A stretch of DNA of 41,981 nt from Verrucomicrobiota bacterium (GTDB taxonomy: Bacteria > Verrucomicrobiota > Verrucomicrobiia > Verrucomicrobiales > Verrucomicrobiaceae): assembly GCA_026397715.1 (NCBI GenBank), contig JAPLUN010000025.1:1-41981 (forward strand), given 5' to 3'. The translations under genes and the position numbers were made by a program. The notes beneath the pieces were generated by a model that was not told the DNA's origin, made no database searches, and was given only the letters and a program-made list of their open reading frames with translations. Positions within the stretch are counted from its first letter, which is position 1. Each line of letters opens with the position of its first letter. Below, piece after piece: positions 1-8,956 of this stretch.

Positions 1-1543
1 ACACCCCGAGAAATTTTCCGGTGGCACTCAGCAGATGCGCCAGCAACCGAGCGGTGGTGGTCTTGCCATGGGTGCCAGTGATTCCGATCACAGGTATACG
101 GCTATTTTTTTCAGCAGGGAACAGCATGTTGACGATTGCCTCCCCCACGGGCCGCACTTCTCCCGTGGCCGGTCGCAGGTGCATGATTAGCCCCGGACTG
201 GCATTCAGCTCCACAACAGCACCGCCCTGATCTTCGAGGGGTTTGGCGATGTCCGTGCAAACCACGTCCACACCGCAGATATCCAGACCCGCCACCTGCG
301 CAGCGATGGTGACGTGTTCACGATTGCGTGGATGCACCAGGCCGGTGACCTCGGTGGACCAGTTGGCAAAACGCGAGATCAGCACCCGCTCTCCGGCATT
401 GGGGATCGAATCCGGCTGGTAATCTTGTTTCTCCAGTTCCGAGAGAATCGCAGGATCCCACTCTTCCGTGTCAATCTTCGACCATGGGCAGAAGTCACTC
501 ACTCCGCGCAGCGGATTGGTGTTCAGCTGGGTGTCCACAAGCACGCCGATCGTGTCGGTGCCGTTGCCCATGACCACCGCGTGATCGCCACGGCTGGCTG
601 CGATCAACTCCCCACCGACGACCAGCAGACGGTGGTCATTGCCGGGAATGAAACGCTCCACCATGACGCCATCACCTTCGGTCGAGGCGGTTTGAAATGC
701 GCTCTCCACCTGTTCACGCGTGGTGAGGTTGATGAACACGCCGCGCCCATGGTTCGCGTCCTGCGGTTTCACCACCACGGGAGTGCCGATATCCTCAGCC
801 GCCTCCCATGCGTCGTCTGGATTGGCAACGACCCGCCCTTCTGGGACAGGAACCCCAGCTTTGCTTAATAAGGTGCGAGTCAGATCCTTGTCCTGCACGA
901 TGTGCTCCGCAATTGCCCCTGTGCGATCGGTTTCTGCGGTCCAGATGCGGCGCTGGTTCACCCCCTGCCCTAGCTGGACCAGACTGCGGCCCTCCCGGAG
1001 CCGCCGCCATGGAATGCCGCGTTTTTCTGCTGCGGCGATGATTGCGTTCGTGCTGGGACCGAGCGCGTTGCGGTCCACCACGCGCTTCATGCGCGCCACG
1101 GCGTCTGCAATGTCATAGTCCTTGCCGGCATATCCGGCCAGGAGGATCTCGCGGGCCTCGCGCATGCAGGCTTCCGCCACGACCTCATCCAGATACTCGA
1201 TGACCACTTTGTACAGGCCCTCCACGCAGGTTTCCCGCGCCTTGCCAAACCCGACGGTGTGTCCGGCCAGAGTCTGGAGTTCCAGGGTCACATGCTCCAA
1301 GATGTGCCCCGGCCAGGTGCCGGTGTCGAGCCGCTGAAAAAACCCGCCGCGCTCGCCGATGCTGCAACGGTGCTCGATCATGCCGGGGAACCACTTCTTA
1401 AGCTGTTCGGAAAAACCAGGCACGATGTCTGACGACGTGTCCTTGAGCCCCCCCAAATCCACCCAGGCTTCCAGAACTGGATAGTTCGTCCAGATGTTGG
1501 GTCCGCGGAGAAAGTGGATTTCACGAATGTCGAGATCTGTCAT
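1..1543 (-). CDS. cphA: Cyanophycin synthetase (C-terminus beyond window edge)
   Basis: Makes cyanophycin, the Asp/Arg storage polymer, in the cytoplasm using ATP. Seen: 514 residues running off the left edge. The N-terminal domain carries the family opening LRGPNIW and the stretches EHVTLELQTLAGHTVGFG and RNALGPST. An ATP-grasp domain follows (roughly residues 220-470) with VVVKPQDANHGRGV and GAVVELNASPG. The start of a Mur-ligase-like domain is marked by the P-loop GTHGKTTT at residues 490-497. Known CphA proteins are about 870-900 residues, so the catalytic Mur-ligase C-terminus lies outside the window. The ATG at 1541-1543 is preceded by an in-frame TAA four codons upstream, which fixes the start; no Shine-Dalgarno site is visible. 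The P-loop has His where most CphA proteins have Asn (GTNGKTTT). The gene is divergent from the hydrolase gene at 1675. A truncated or CphA2-like variant cannot be excluded without the missing part. Confidence 0.94.
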   Translation of the reverse strand, partial: MTDLDIREIHFLRGPNIWTNYPVLEAWVDLGGLKDTSSDIVPGFSEQLKKWFPGMIEHRCSIGERGGFFQRLDTGTWPGHILEHVTLELQTLAGHTVGFGKARETCVEGLYKVVIEYLDEVVAEACMREAREILLAGYAGKDYDIADAVARMKRVVDRNALGPSTNAIIAAAEKRGIPWRRLREGRSLVQLGQGVNQRRIWTAETDRTGAIAEHIVQDKDLTRTLLSKAGVPVPEGRVVANPDDAWEAAEDIGTPVVVKPQDANHGRGVFINLTTREQVESAFQTASTEGDGVMVERFIPGNDHRLLVVGGELIAASRGDHAVVMGNGTDTIGVLVDTQLNTNPLRGVSDFCPWSKIDTEEWDPAILSELEKQDYQPDSIPNAGERVLISRFANWSTEVTGLVHPRNREHVTIAAQVAGLDICGVDVVCTDIAKPLEDQGGAVVELNASPGLIMHLRPATGEVRPVGEAIVNMLFPAEKNSRIPVIGITGTHGKTTTARLLAHLLSATGKFLGV

Positions 1544-1674
1544 AGCGCGCCGATGTTACTAGCGAGTCTGCAGGAGGCAAGAACTCGCCGCGGGCAGCTC
1601 ACGCTTTGCTTTGTGCCGGGTCGGCGGCACATAGCCCTTGCCTTCGCCGTCAGAACGCCTTGAATTCGCTCCCC

Positions 1675-2499
1675 ATGCTGCTCCCCCTCGAAGACCTGTT
1701 TAATGATGTGATCGCCAAGTCCATGCGTGGACTGGGCCTTACCGATGCCGACCTCGCCGCCCGCTCCGGTGCCAGTGTCGAAGACATTGCCGCTGCCAAA
1801 TCCGGCAAGGTGGATGACCTTGTGCTGCGCAAAATCGCCCCCCACCTGCAGCTTGAAGGCTTGTCGCTGGTGGCCATGGCACACAATGAATGGCGTCCAC
1901 TCCCCATCAACGTGTCCGGCCTGGAACAGTTCAACACCACGTACCACGACATGACGGTGAATGCGTATCTCGTTTGGGACGCTGAAACGAAAAACGCGGT
2001 GGCATTCGACACCGGGGCGGACGCCACCCCCATGATCAACTTTATCCATAAGAAAGGGCTCAATCTCAGCCTCATTTTCCTCACGCACACGCATCCTGAC
2101 CACATTCTGGACCTAGCCAAATTGTCCGCCGATGGCGCTGTGACCGCCTTTGTAAATGAAAAGGAGCCCTGCCCCGGTGCGAAAACCTTCCACCTCAGCG
2201 ATACCGAGGCCTGGGAATCAGGCGGCCTGCGCATTGAGGCGCGCAGCACCTGGGGCCACTCCAAGGGCGGCATCACCGATCTTATCAGCGGTTTGAAGCA
2301 CCCCATCGCCATTGTAGGAGACGCTCTGTTCGCCTCCAGCATGGGTGGTGGCATGGTTTCGTATGCTGATGCCCTTGCCACCAACCGGAAGGAGATCTTC
2401 ACCCTGCCAGACAACACGGTGATCTGCCCCGGCCACGGCCCGATGACCACCGTCGGCGAAGAAAAAGCCCACAATCCGTTTTATCCTGAGTTCAAGTAA
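1675..2499 (+). CDS. Metallo-beta-lactamase-fold hydrolase with N-terminal helical domain
   Basis: A 274-residue metal-dependent hydrolase, probably cytoplasmic. Residues about 1-62 are helical and resemble a small helix-turn-helix or swivel domain (GLTDADLAARSGASVEDI). The MBL fold follows, with metal ligands visible as THTHPDH (138-143), His195 in GHSKG, Asp216 in GDALF and His254 in CPGHGP. This ligand set is that of the glyoxalase II-like branch. The exact substrate cannot be read from the sequence. I chose the ATG at 1675 because the region between it and the upstream in-frame ATG at 1606 does not look like this family. It lies 21 nt upstream of a beta-hydroxyacid-dehydrogenase-like gene on the same strand, so the two are probably cotranscribed and may act in one small-acid or thioester pathway (inference). 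Confidence 0.87.
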   Translation: MLLPLEDLFNDVIAKSMRGLGLTDADLAARSGASVEDIAAAKSGKVDDLVLRKIAPHLQLEGLSLVAMAHNEWRPLPINVSGLEQFNTTYHDMTVNAYLVWDAETKNAVAFDTGADATPMINFIHKKGLNLSLIFLTHTHPDHILDLAKLSADGAVTAFVNEKEPCPGAKTFHLSDTEAWESGGLRIEARSTWGHSKGGITDLISGLKHPIAIVGDALFASSMGGGMVSYADALATNRKEIFTLPDNTVICPGHGPMTTVGEEKAHNPFYPEFK

Positions 2500-2520
2500 A
2501 CCCAACCAGCCCAACCCATC

Positions 2521-3405
2521 ATGTCCCAAACCGTTGCATTCGTCGGAGTCGGTAAAATGGGGGCCAACATGGCCCGCCGCCTCAAAGATTGTGGTTATAA
2601 TATCACTGCTGTTCTCGATGTGAACACGCAGGCCGCCGCCGATCTGGCCACAGAGCTCGGCTGCACAGCCTGCACCCGTCTTGCAGACGTCACCGCCGCC
2701 GCCGATGTCATTTTCACCGTCGTCACCAATGATGCGGCAATGCGCAGCATCTTCCTTGGCAGCGGGGACAGCCTGCTCAACAGCGCGAGCGGCAAGATCT
2801 TTGTCAACTGCGCCACGCTGTCTCCGGCGATCCATCGTGAAGTGTATGCTGCGGCGGCGGCTGCCGGTGCTCACAGTCTGGAAGCCTGCATGGCCTCCTC
2901 CATCAGTCACGCACGTGAGGGCAAGCTCTACCTCATGCTGGCCGGTGACGAAGCCACCTATCAGCGGGTGCAGACCATGATCGAGCAGATGAGCATGAAC
3001 CGCCGTTTTGTCGGAGGTCCGGGCAGCGCTGCCGAAGTCAAGGCCCTCGTCAACATGGTCATGAACATCAACACCGCCGGTCTGGCCGAGGGTCTGGGAC
3101 TCGCCGCCGCTCTCGGTCACGATCTGAACATGATCCGCGAGGTCTTCAGCCAGACCGGTGCCAATTCCCGCGTGCTGGAAACCGACAGCGCCGACATGGT
3201 GGCCCGGGAACACGACTGCTGGTTTTCCGCCGAGCATGCCGCCAAGGACAGCGGTATCGCAGCCGAAGTGGCGAAGACCGTTGGCCTGAGTCTGCCGCTC
3301 AATGATGCCACCAAGGCGCAGTATGAGAAGATGGTCGCGCTGGGCCTGGGCGGACTCGATAAATCGGGCATTGCCGAACTCACCTTTAAAGGGCGGCACG
3401 CGTAA
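2521..3405 (+). CDS. NAD(P)-dependent oxidoreductase, 3-hydroxyisobutyrate dehydrogenase family
   Basis: A 294-residue beta-hydroxyacid-dehydrogenase-like protein that should oxidise or reduce a 3-hydroxy acid with NAD(P). The N-terminal Rossmann fold has GVGKMGANMA from residue 9. The helical C-terminal domain carries the expected catalytic lysine at K174 in AEVKALVNM. Odd: the substrate-binding segment, normally DAPVSGG followed by A..G.L, reads EACMASSISHAREGKL (about 121-135), so the Ser-Gly-Gly element is missing although the flanking AREGKL survives. The substrate may therefore differ from classical hydroxyisobutyrate or tartronate semialdehyde enzymes. It follows the MBL hydrolase by 21 nt and converges with the large secreted protein gene ending at 3437. 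Confidence 0.86.
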   Translation: MSQTVAFVGVGKMGANMARRLKDCGYNITAVLDVNTQAAADLATELGCTACTRLADVTAAADVIFTVVTNDAAMRSIFLGSGDSLLNSASGKIFVNCATLSPAIHREVYAAAAAAGAHSLEACMASSISHAREGKLYLMLAGDEATYQRVQTMIEQMSMNRRFVGGPGSAAEVKALVNMVMNINTAGLAEGLGLAAALGHDLNMIREVFSQTGANSRVLETDSADMVAREHDCWFSAEHAAKDSGIAAEVAKTVGLSLPLNDATKAQYEKMVALGLGGLDKSGIAELTFKGRHA

Positions 3406-3436
3406 GGTGGATCCAATGCAGTGCAAATAGACTGCT

Positions 3437-6142
3437 TTACTGAGGCGCACCGCCCAATTTCAATACTTCCAGCTTCTTGCCCACCTTGTGGCGTTGCAGT
3501 TCGCGACCGCCTGCTGAGGGGCGCATGATCAACGTCTGACCGATGCGGACGGGGATCATGGCTTCTTCGCCAGCTTCGAGAGAGCGCACGAAGATTTCAT
3601 TATCCGCGCCTGGCGACAGACCGAAAATTCGCACCGGCCCTGCTTGGTTGTTGGTGATGACGACCTCGGCGGGATCACCAGCGTTAGGTGGTGGTTTGAC
3701 GGCAGTGGCCTCCGGCGGCAGCGGTTTGAGCGGAGGCATCCCGGAGTTTTCCAGAACTGGCAGCGCGGGTCTGACTGTGGGCACGGATGCAGGTGCATTC
3801 ATGGCAGGAGATCTGGTGCTGATAAACGCGGGCTCCTTGATTTCAGCCGCTTTGGCTGTGTTCGCGGGACGCTTGGGCTCCTTCGCCGCGCCGCAGTCAA
3901 ACTGAGCTAGCAGCTCCTCGCGGCGCACTTCCAGCGGCAGATCGCTGTAGGTTTTCAGGGAGCGCCCGCGCCGGACAAGATCATCAATTTCAGGCGTGCT
4001 GAATGAGGCAGGATCAAACGGCGCCGTGCGCTGGCGGTCGAGCGTTTCAAACTCCTGAGCCAGCACACCCCTACGCTGCAGCTTGAGGTTCAGATCCGTC
4101 TGAGCGGCACCTGCATTGCGATTGAACTGCGCCTGCAAATTCGCCACGTTTGCGCCCATCTGAACATTCTGGTTTTGAATGACCTGCATCTGCTGGCGGA
4201 TCTGCTGAATCTCCACCTGATGCTGCTGGATCTCCACCATGATGGCCTGCGTGCCAGCGCCCGGCTGCTGCATTCCGGGGCGCATACCTGGCTGCATACC
4301 CGGCTGCATGGTCGGAGATTGCGGCATCTGCTGCTGAGCAGCCCCCTGTAGCCGTACCTGGTCCTGCGCCATGCAGACGCTGATCTGCTGCAATCTAGCG
4401 TTTAGCGCCTGCAGTTGCACAGCATTGGCCTGCTGCTGCTGTGTGAACCCGGCCACCTGAATGCGGTACTGCTGGTCAAACTGGTTCACGCTGGCCTGGA
4501 GTGTCTGAATGTCGGGATCAAGCGCGGCCACCTCCTTGCTGATTGCAGTCTGCCGCTCCGCCAGGCGTGTGATCTCCGCGTTGCGCTTTTCTGTGACGCC
4601 TGCCATCAGCGTGTTGCGCGCAGCATCCTGCGCAGCTTTGAGCTTTCCATATTCAGCCGCCACGTCGTCACGTGCCTTCGTGCATTCGGACAGAAGGTCG
4701 CCTTTGAAGGCAGCGAGTAGTTCACGCTCCAGCAGCACGGCATCGCCAGCGCTCACCTGATCTTTCCACGGCCCCTGAATCAAACCCAGCCCAATGCCGC
4801 AGACATGCGCCGTGTCCTTGGCGGCCTGGGTGGATGCACGAGTCGAATAATGATTCTGCGCCAGTGAGCGCATCTCACGCGCAGCCTGCGCCGGCTGGTG
4901 CAGGCACAGGTTCATCCAGAGGCGCACCTCACAGGCACGATCCCAGGTGGTGCTGTCGCTTTTCTTGCCAATCGCAGCCGAGAGGCTCTGCTGCGCTGCG
5001 GAGTAATCCCCTGCACTGAGCAGCGCGAGCGCATTGGCGTAGTTCACACTGCCATCTTTGGGATCCGCCTTCATCGCACGCTGATAGGCACGCTCCGCTG
5101 CGGCCTTCGCCGGTGGTGATGGTCCCCAGCCTTCGTTCACGATGGCGCGCACATAGCCATGCAGGAGTTCATTGCAGGGTTTGAGTTCAAAGATGACGTC
5201 CCCATCCTTGTCACACTTCACCGTCAGCTCCCCGGTGAACGGCTCGCACTCGGGGGCGTCGATAGCGACGGTGTACTTTCCCTCCGCGAGATCCTTTGCG
5301 CTGTATTCGCCCTTCGCATCCGTCACGAAAGGTTGATTGAGCGGTGTGGGGAGGTTTCCCGCAGGCTGGAGCACGAGCCTGGCATTCGCCACCGGCATAC
5401 GGGCATCATTCGAACGGTCATTGCCACTGCTGATGCGTTTTACGACGAGCACCGCCAGATCGCACTTCTCGCGTTTAGGAGGCGTCTTTGACAGGAGGAA
5501 ATCATGCACGTATTCGAGGGTGCCTTTGGGCACGGTGAAACCGCGTCCGGCATCTTCCGGCGCGAAGCCGGCTGCTGTGACGCGATAGGTGTAGTCCGCA
5601 GGCGGCAGATTTTTGATTTCATAATAACCACCGGGTGAACTGGCCGTGGCAGTCGCCACCACCTTGCCACCCGGGCCGGAGAGCAGTTCCACTTTCGCTC
5701 CGGGAACTGGACCGAGGTTGTCGCCTTTTTCCGTCTGACCATACACCCGGCCATGGACGGCAGGCTGGACGATGTTTGACTGTGGCGGCGAGCTGCCGGG
5801 CTTTGCCTCGCGCGTAAGAAGGAAGTCATGCACAAACTCGCGTGTGTCCTGCGGCATGGCAAAGCCGCGCATTTCATCTTCATCACGGAATCCGGCTGCG
5901 GTGACCTTGTAACGATAAGCCCCCGCCGCCAGCGTGGCGATCTGGTAGTAGCCGTACTCGTTGGTCGTCACAGTCGAGGAACCGGCGCCCGCCTCACTTT
6001 TCAATTCGATCTTCGCATGGGCCACCGGGCCGAGGTTTTCGCCCTTTTCATTCTGACCGTAAACACGACCATGCACGCTGCCATCCGCCGCATGCAGCAA
6101 CGACGCAGCGAGGAGTATGAAAAGAGGCAGGAGCGTTTTCAT
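3437..6142 (-). CDS. Secreted carboxypeptidase-regulatory-repeat / TPR / coiled-coil protein
   Basis: A 901-residue exported protein of unknown function, last in the sigma-factor operon. A Sec signal peptide spans residues 1-18 (cleavage near LLHAADG). Three carboxypeptidase-regulatory-like beta-sandwich repeats follow at about 20-112, 127-220 and 234-324. The first two are clear duplicates (HGRVYGQ...KG.NLGPV, GYY.I, Y..KVTAAGF, EFVHDFLL). A TPR-like segment occupies about 335-450, then a long glutamine-rich coiled coil (about 480-720) interrupted by PGM repeats near residue 620. The tail contains a proline-rich stretch and a final beta domain ending in LKLGGAPQ. The ATG at 6142 overlaps the stop of the upstream gene as ATGA, which indicates translational coupling. 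It is probably a periplasmic or surface scaffold (inference from architecture). Confidence 0.85.
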   Translation of the reverse strand: MKTLLPLFILLAASLLHAADGSVHGRVYGQNEKGENLGPVAHAKIELKSEAGAGSSTVTTNEYGYYQIATLAAGAYRYKVTAAGFRDEDEMRGFAMPQDTREFVHDFLLTREAKPGSSPPQSNIVQPAVHGRVYGQTEKGDNLGPVPGAKVELLSGPGGKVVATATASSPGGYYEIKNLPPADYTYRVTAAGFAPEDAGRGFTVPKGTLEYVHDFLLSKTPPKREKCDLAVLVVKRISSGNDRSNDARMPVANARLVLQPAGNLPTPLNQPFVTDAKGEYSAKDLAEGKYTVAIDAPECEPFTGELTVKCDKDGDVIFELKPCNELLHGYVRAIVNEGWGPSPPAKAAAERAYQRAMKADPKDGSVNYANALALLSAGDYSAAQQSLSAAIGKKSDSTTWDRACEVRLWMNLCLHQPAQAAREMRSLAQNHYSTRASTQAAKDTAHVCGIGLGLIQGPWKDQVSAGDAVLLERELLAAFKGDLLSECTKARDDVAAEYGKLKAAQDAARNTLMAGVTEKRNAEITRLAERQTAISKEVAALDPDIQTLQASVNQFDQQYRIQVAGFTQQQQANAVQLQALNARLQQISVCMAQDQVRLQGAAQQQMPQSPTMQPGMQPGMRPGMQQPGAGTQAIMVEIQQHQVEIQQIRQQMQVIQNQNVQMGANVANLQAQFNRNAGAAQTDLNLKLQRRGVLAQEFETLDRQRTAPFDPASFSTPEIDDLVRRGRSLKTYSDLPLEVRREELLAQFDCGAAKEPKRPANTAKAAEIKEPAFISTRSPAMNAPASVPTVRPALPVLENSGMPPLKPLPPEATAVKPPPNAGDPAEVVITNNQAGPVRIFGLSPGADNEIFVRSLEAGEEAMIPVRIGQTLIMRPSAGGRELQRHKVGKKLEVLKLGGAPQ

Positions 6143-8889
6143 GGCGTGTTGTCAGGGACGAGGCGGACTCCGAGCACACCGACGGCATCCGTCGCATCCG
6201 CAGTGTTCAGCGTGACCATGTAGGTGAGCGTGACATACATTGTGCCGGTGCCCGCCTGGGCGATGTAGGCGGCCGGATTGAAGGCGGGCGGACCCGCGAA
6301 TGAATAGCTGGCGCCATTCACAGGATCGAGCGGGTAGCCGACGAAATTGTTCGCCGCCATGCGGTCAAACCGCAGCGGCATGTCCACCAGCAGCAAGGGC
6401 TGGGATTTGGCCAAGGGAACCGCTGGCACCAAGCTGGTGGTTTGCAGCGTGAAGAACGGCTGCGCACCAAAGGGCAGCGGCACGACATTGCCCGCAGTGT
6501 TGCGCCGAATGGGGCCGCTGCTGAGCTCTGCACGCGCAAGCACCTGCGCCTTGGTGGCAGGCGAAGAACCACCCACGAAGGCGATGTACGCCACGGCGCG
6601 CAGACCATTGGCCGCCGCTGGCAGTGGCACCAGCCCTTCGAACCGAACGGTGATCGTCTCGCTGCCATTACCCGTGGGACGTGCCGCCGTGCTCCATGCA
6701 GGCAGCGTGACAGCGCCGGGAATATTTTCATGACTGGCAAACAACAGACCAAAATGACTGCCATGCTCGGCGGTGAGGCTCCAGGCACTGCGAATAGCCA
6801 GCGGATCCGCCAGGGCCAGGCCCTGCCATTTTAAAAACGGCGGCGTCACCGTGGGCGTGACCTGAAAGCTGGGCGCAGGTGCATTGCCAAGGCCAAAAGG
6901 CGGCAGAATGCCTCCTCGTTTCAGCCCCACATTGGCCGTGGTCGTACCCGCTGGAAACAATGGTAGCAGCGAACCATTGGCCGCTGTGATCACATTCCCC
7001 AAGGGGCCCAGCGCGGTGACACGCGGCTGCACATAAAGGTAGAGCGCCTCGGCGGAACCCGCCGTCAGCAGCCCGGCAATTGCAGCCCGGTTGATGGGCG
7101 GCATCAAGGCACTCGTGGCTCCGGGAAAACCACCGATCTTGGTCGCCATGGGAGTGATCAGCACCGGCGCGGCTTTGTGCGGCAGCACGGCAAACAGATC
7201 GACGCGCCAGGAGGCGATGTTGGAAGTGTTGCCGCCCACGTTCCAAGTCACTGTCACCGCATCACCATCACACACGATCGGTGTGGCTGGAGCAATTCGC
7301 ACTCCGCTAATCAGTGGCGCCGCAGGCGGTGGCAGGGGGAAGAGCAATTGCGCCAGTGCATTCAGCAGCGGGAACAGGCCGCCCCCCGGAGGCGGCAGGC
7401 CACCTGGCAAAATCGTACGCACAGGTGGCAGCAGAGGGGGCGGTGGGAGCGGAGGAATCGGGGGAACAATCACCAGCGGCGGCGGCTCAGGCGGCACTGC
7501 GGGAGGAGGACCAGGGAGAGTCATGCCCGATTTCCACACCGGCACCTCAGCGGCTGTGGCCGTGGGCCGCATCAAATCGCCCGCCTCATTGAAATAAGCA
7601 GCCGGTGTGAGCCAGAGTGCAGGCAGTATCTTCTGGTCATCTGGTTTCTTCTCACTGTCGTACACCACCTGGCCATCGGCCTCGATCTGCACGCTCTGCA
7701 GTTGCGCACGATCTGGAATTTTGTTCATCGGCGTACCGCTGCCAATGATGCCCACACCCGGGGCGCTCAGGACTTCCTTCGTCAGAGGATTCATCGCCAG
7801 CTCAAAGGCAGCGAGATCAAAGAGCTGCGGTTCATTGGCATCGCGCAGCGGGTCCATCTCCGACGACAGCAGGAACTTCCGCGCGCCTGCCACGAGATAG
7901 ACCGGATTGCGAGTGCCCTGCTGCGGACCTTTGCCGCCCGTGAGCGTGATGCGCAGATTCTCCACCTTGGAGCCAGCCGGTGCAGCAGCATTCAAGGAAT
8001 CATTGCTTTCCTCAAACCATGGCACCGCCCCCACGACACGTCCGCTCAGCGCGCGGACCAGCGCATGCGTGGTCTTCAGTTCCGCTTTTTCCTGATCGTT
8101 CAGATTCGTCGCATTCGTCTTCGCCTCATAGTCCGGCAGCAGTTTCATGAGGCTGGCACGACTGGATGCCAGCTTCTCCTGAGCCCTTGCATCCACCAGA
8201 CCATTGGCGGCAAATAGCTTGCCGTTCACCTCGATGCGATATCCAGCCAGCACCCAGTCACTGCGCCCCTGAGAGGCAAAACCGATGCGCTGCAAATCGC
8301 CGCACTTCACATCGGCCAGCAACTGCTGTGAGGTGCGTAGTGCATCCAGACCGGCGTCATCGCCCTTGGCGTTAAACTCAAACGTCGCCATCTGCCCAGG
8401 CTGAATGGCATCCGACGTGCCATCCAACGATGACTTGTGCGGAAACGCCGCAAATGAAGGCTCCCGCTTCACACCACCCAGCGGATACAAGCGCAGCGGA
8501 AAGCCGAGCCCCAGGTGCACATCCACCGGCTCGCTCAAAGCCGCCCCATCCGTTCCAACTCCAAGCGTGATCTTGATGGACGCCACGGCTTCATCTGCGG
8601 GCAAGGAGCCTTTTTCAAATGGAGTGCGGGGCAGCCCCTCATGTTTCACCGGCACGTCCACCTCCTCGCCAGCAGGCACGGCTGCGGCAGGTTGTGCAGA
8701 CGGCATCGCCTTGGCCAGCAGAGATGGATCCACCTTTGTCACATACAGGGCCCCGGCCCCGAGAGCTCCGCCCAATAGAAGACCCATAAACAGTTTGCCC
8801 CAACCAGAAGGAGGCTTGGGAGAAGATGCAGGATCATCTGAGAGACCGTCGCTCATGACATTTTTGGAGTGTGATTCAGCCTGATCCAT
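6139..8889 (-). CDS. Membrane-anchored proline-rich protein, unknown function
   Basis: A 916-residue protein that I do not recognise. A short cytoplasmic N-terminus is followed by one membrane segment at about 32-51 (LFMGLLLGGALGAGALYV), placing most of the chain outside the inner membrane. Around residues 465-535 a proline-rich linker (repeated PPLPPPPLLPP-type motifs) separates two beta-rich halves. The second half contains an Ig-like stretch beginning near VRIAPATP and PVTWNV-type strands. I chose the ATG at 8889; a TTG lies nine bases upstream, and an AGG nine bases before the ATG is the only plausible ribosome site. Its stop overlaps the start of the next gene by ATGA. It sits 67 nt after the DUF1501 gene and probably belongs to the same operon. 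Confidence 0.82.
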   Translation of the reverse strand: MDQAESHSKNVMSDGLSDDPASSPKPPSGWGKLFMGLLLGGALGAGALYVTKVDPSLLAKAMPSAQPAAAVPAGEEVDVPVKHEGLPRTPFEKGSLPADEAVASIKITLGVGTDGAALSEPVDVHLGLGFPLRLYPLGGVKREPSFAAFPHKSSLDGTSDAIQPGQMATFEFNAKGDDAGLDALRTSQQLLADVKCGDLQRIGFASQGRSDWVLAGYRIEVNGKLFAANGLVDARAQEKLASSRASLMKLLPDYEAKTNATNLNDQEKAELKTTHALVRALSGRVVGAVPWFEESNDSLNAAAPAGSKVENLRITLTGGKGPQQGTRNPVYLVAGARKFLLSSEMDPLRDANEPQLFDLAAFELAMNPLTKEVLSAPGVGIIGSGTPMNKIPDRAQLQSVQIEADGQVVYDSEKKPDDQKILPALWLTPAAYFNEAGDLMRPTATAAEVPVWKSGMTLPGPPPAVPPEPPPLVIVPPIPPLPPPPLLPPVRTILPGGLPPPGGGLFPLLNALAQLLFPLPPPAAPLISGVRIAPATPIVCDGDAVTVTWNVGGNTSNIASWRVDLFAVLPHKAAPVLITPMATKIGGFPGATSALMPPINRAAIAGLLTAGSAEALYLYVQPRVTALGPLGNVITAANGSLLPLFPAGTTTANVGLKRGGILPPFGLGNAPAPSFQVTPTVTPPFLKWQGLALADPLAIRSAWSLTAEHGSHFGLLFASHENIPGAVTLPAWSTAARPTGNGSETITVRFEGLVPLPAAANGLRAVAYIAFVGGSSPATKAQVLARAELSSGPIRRNTAGNVVPLPFGAQPFFTLQTTSLVPAVPLAKSQPLLLVDMPLRFDRMAANNFVGYPLDPVNGASYSFAGPPAFNPAAYIAQAGTGTMYVTLTYMVTLNTADATDAVGVLGVRLVPDNTP

Positions 8890-8956
8890 ACAGACCAACC
8901 TGCATGGGGAATGGTTCGATATTACCGCTCAGTCTGGCGGTGGCGCAATCCAAATC

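Noticed and set aside
1606..1674. Upstream ATG for the MBL hydrolase
   Set aside because: The 23 extra residues have no family character and would push the start toward the divergent cphA promoter; the ATG at 1675 gives a normal N-terminus.
2218..3450. 410-residue open frame on the minus strand
   Set aside because: Antisense to the hydrolase and dehydrogenase genes; His/Gly/Asp-rich composition typical of a shadow frame in GC-rich DNA, with no family motif.
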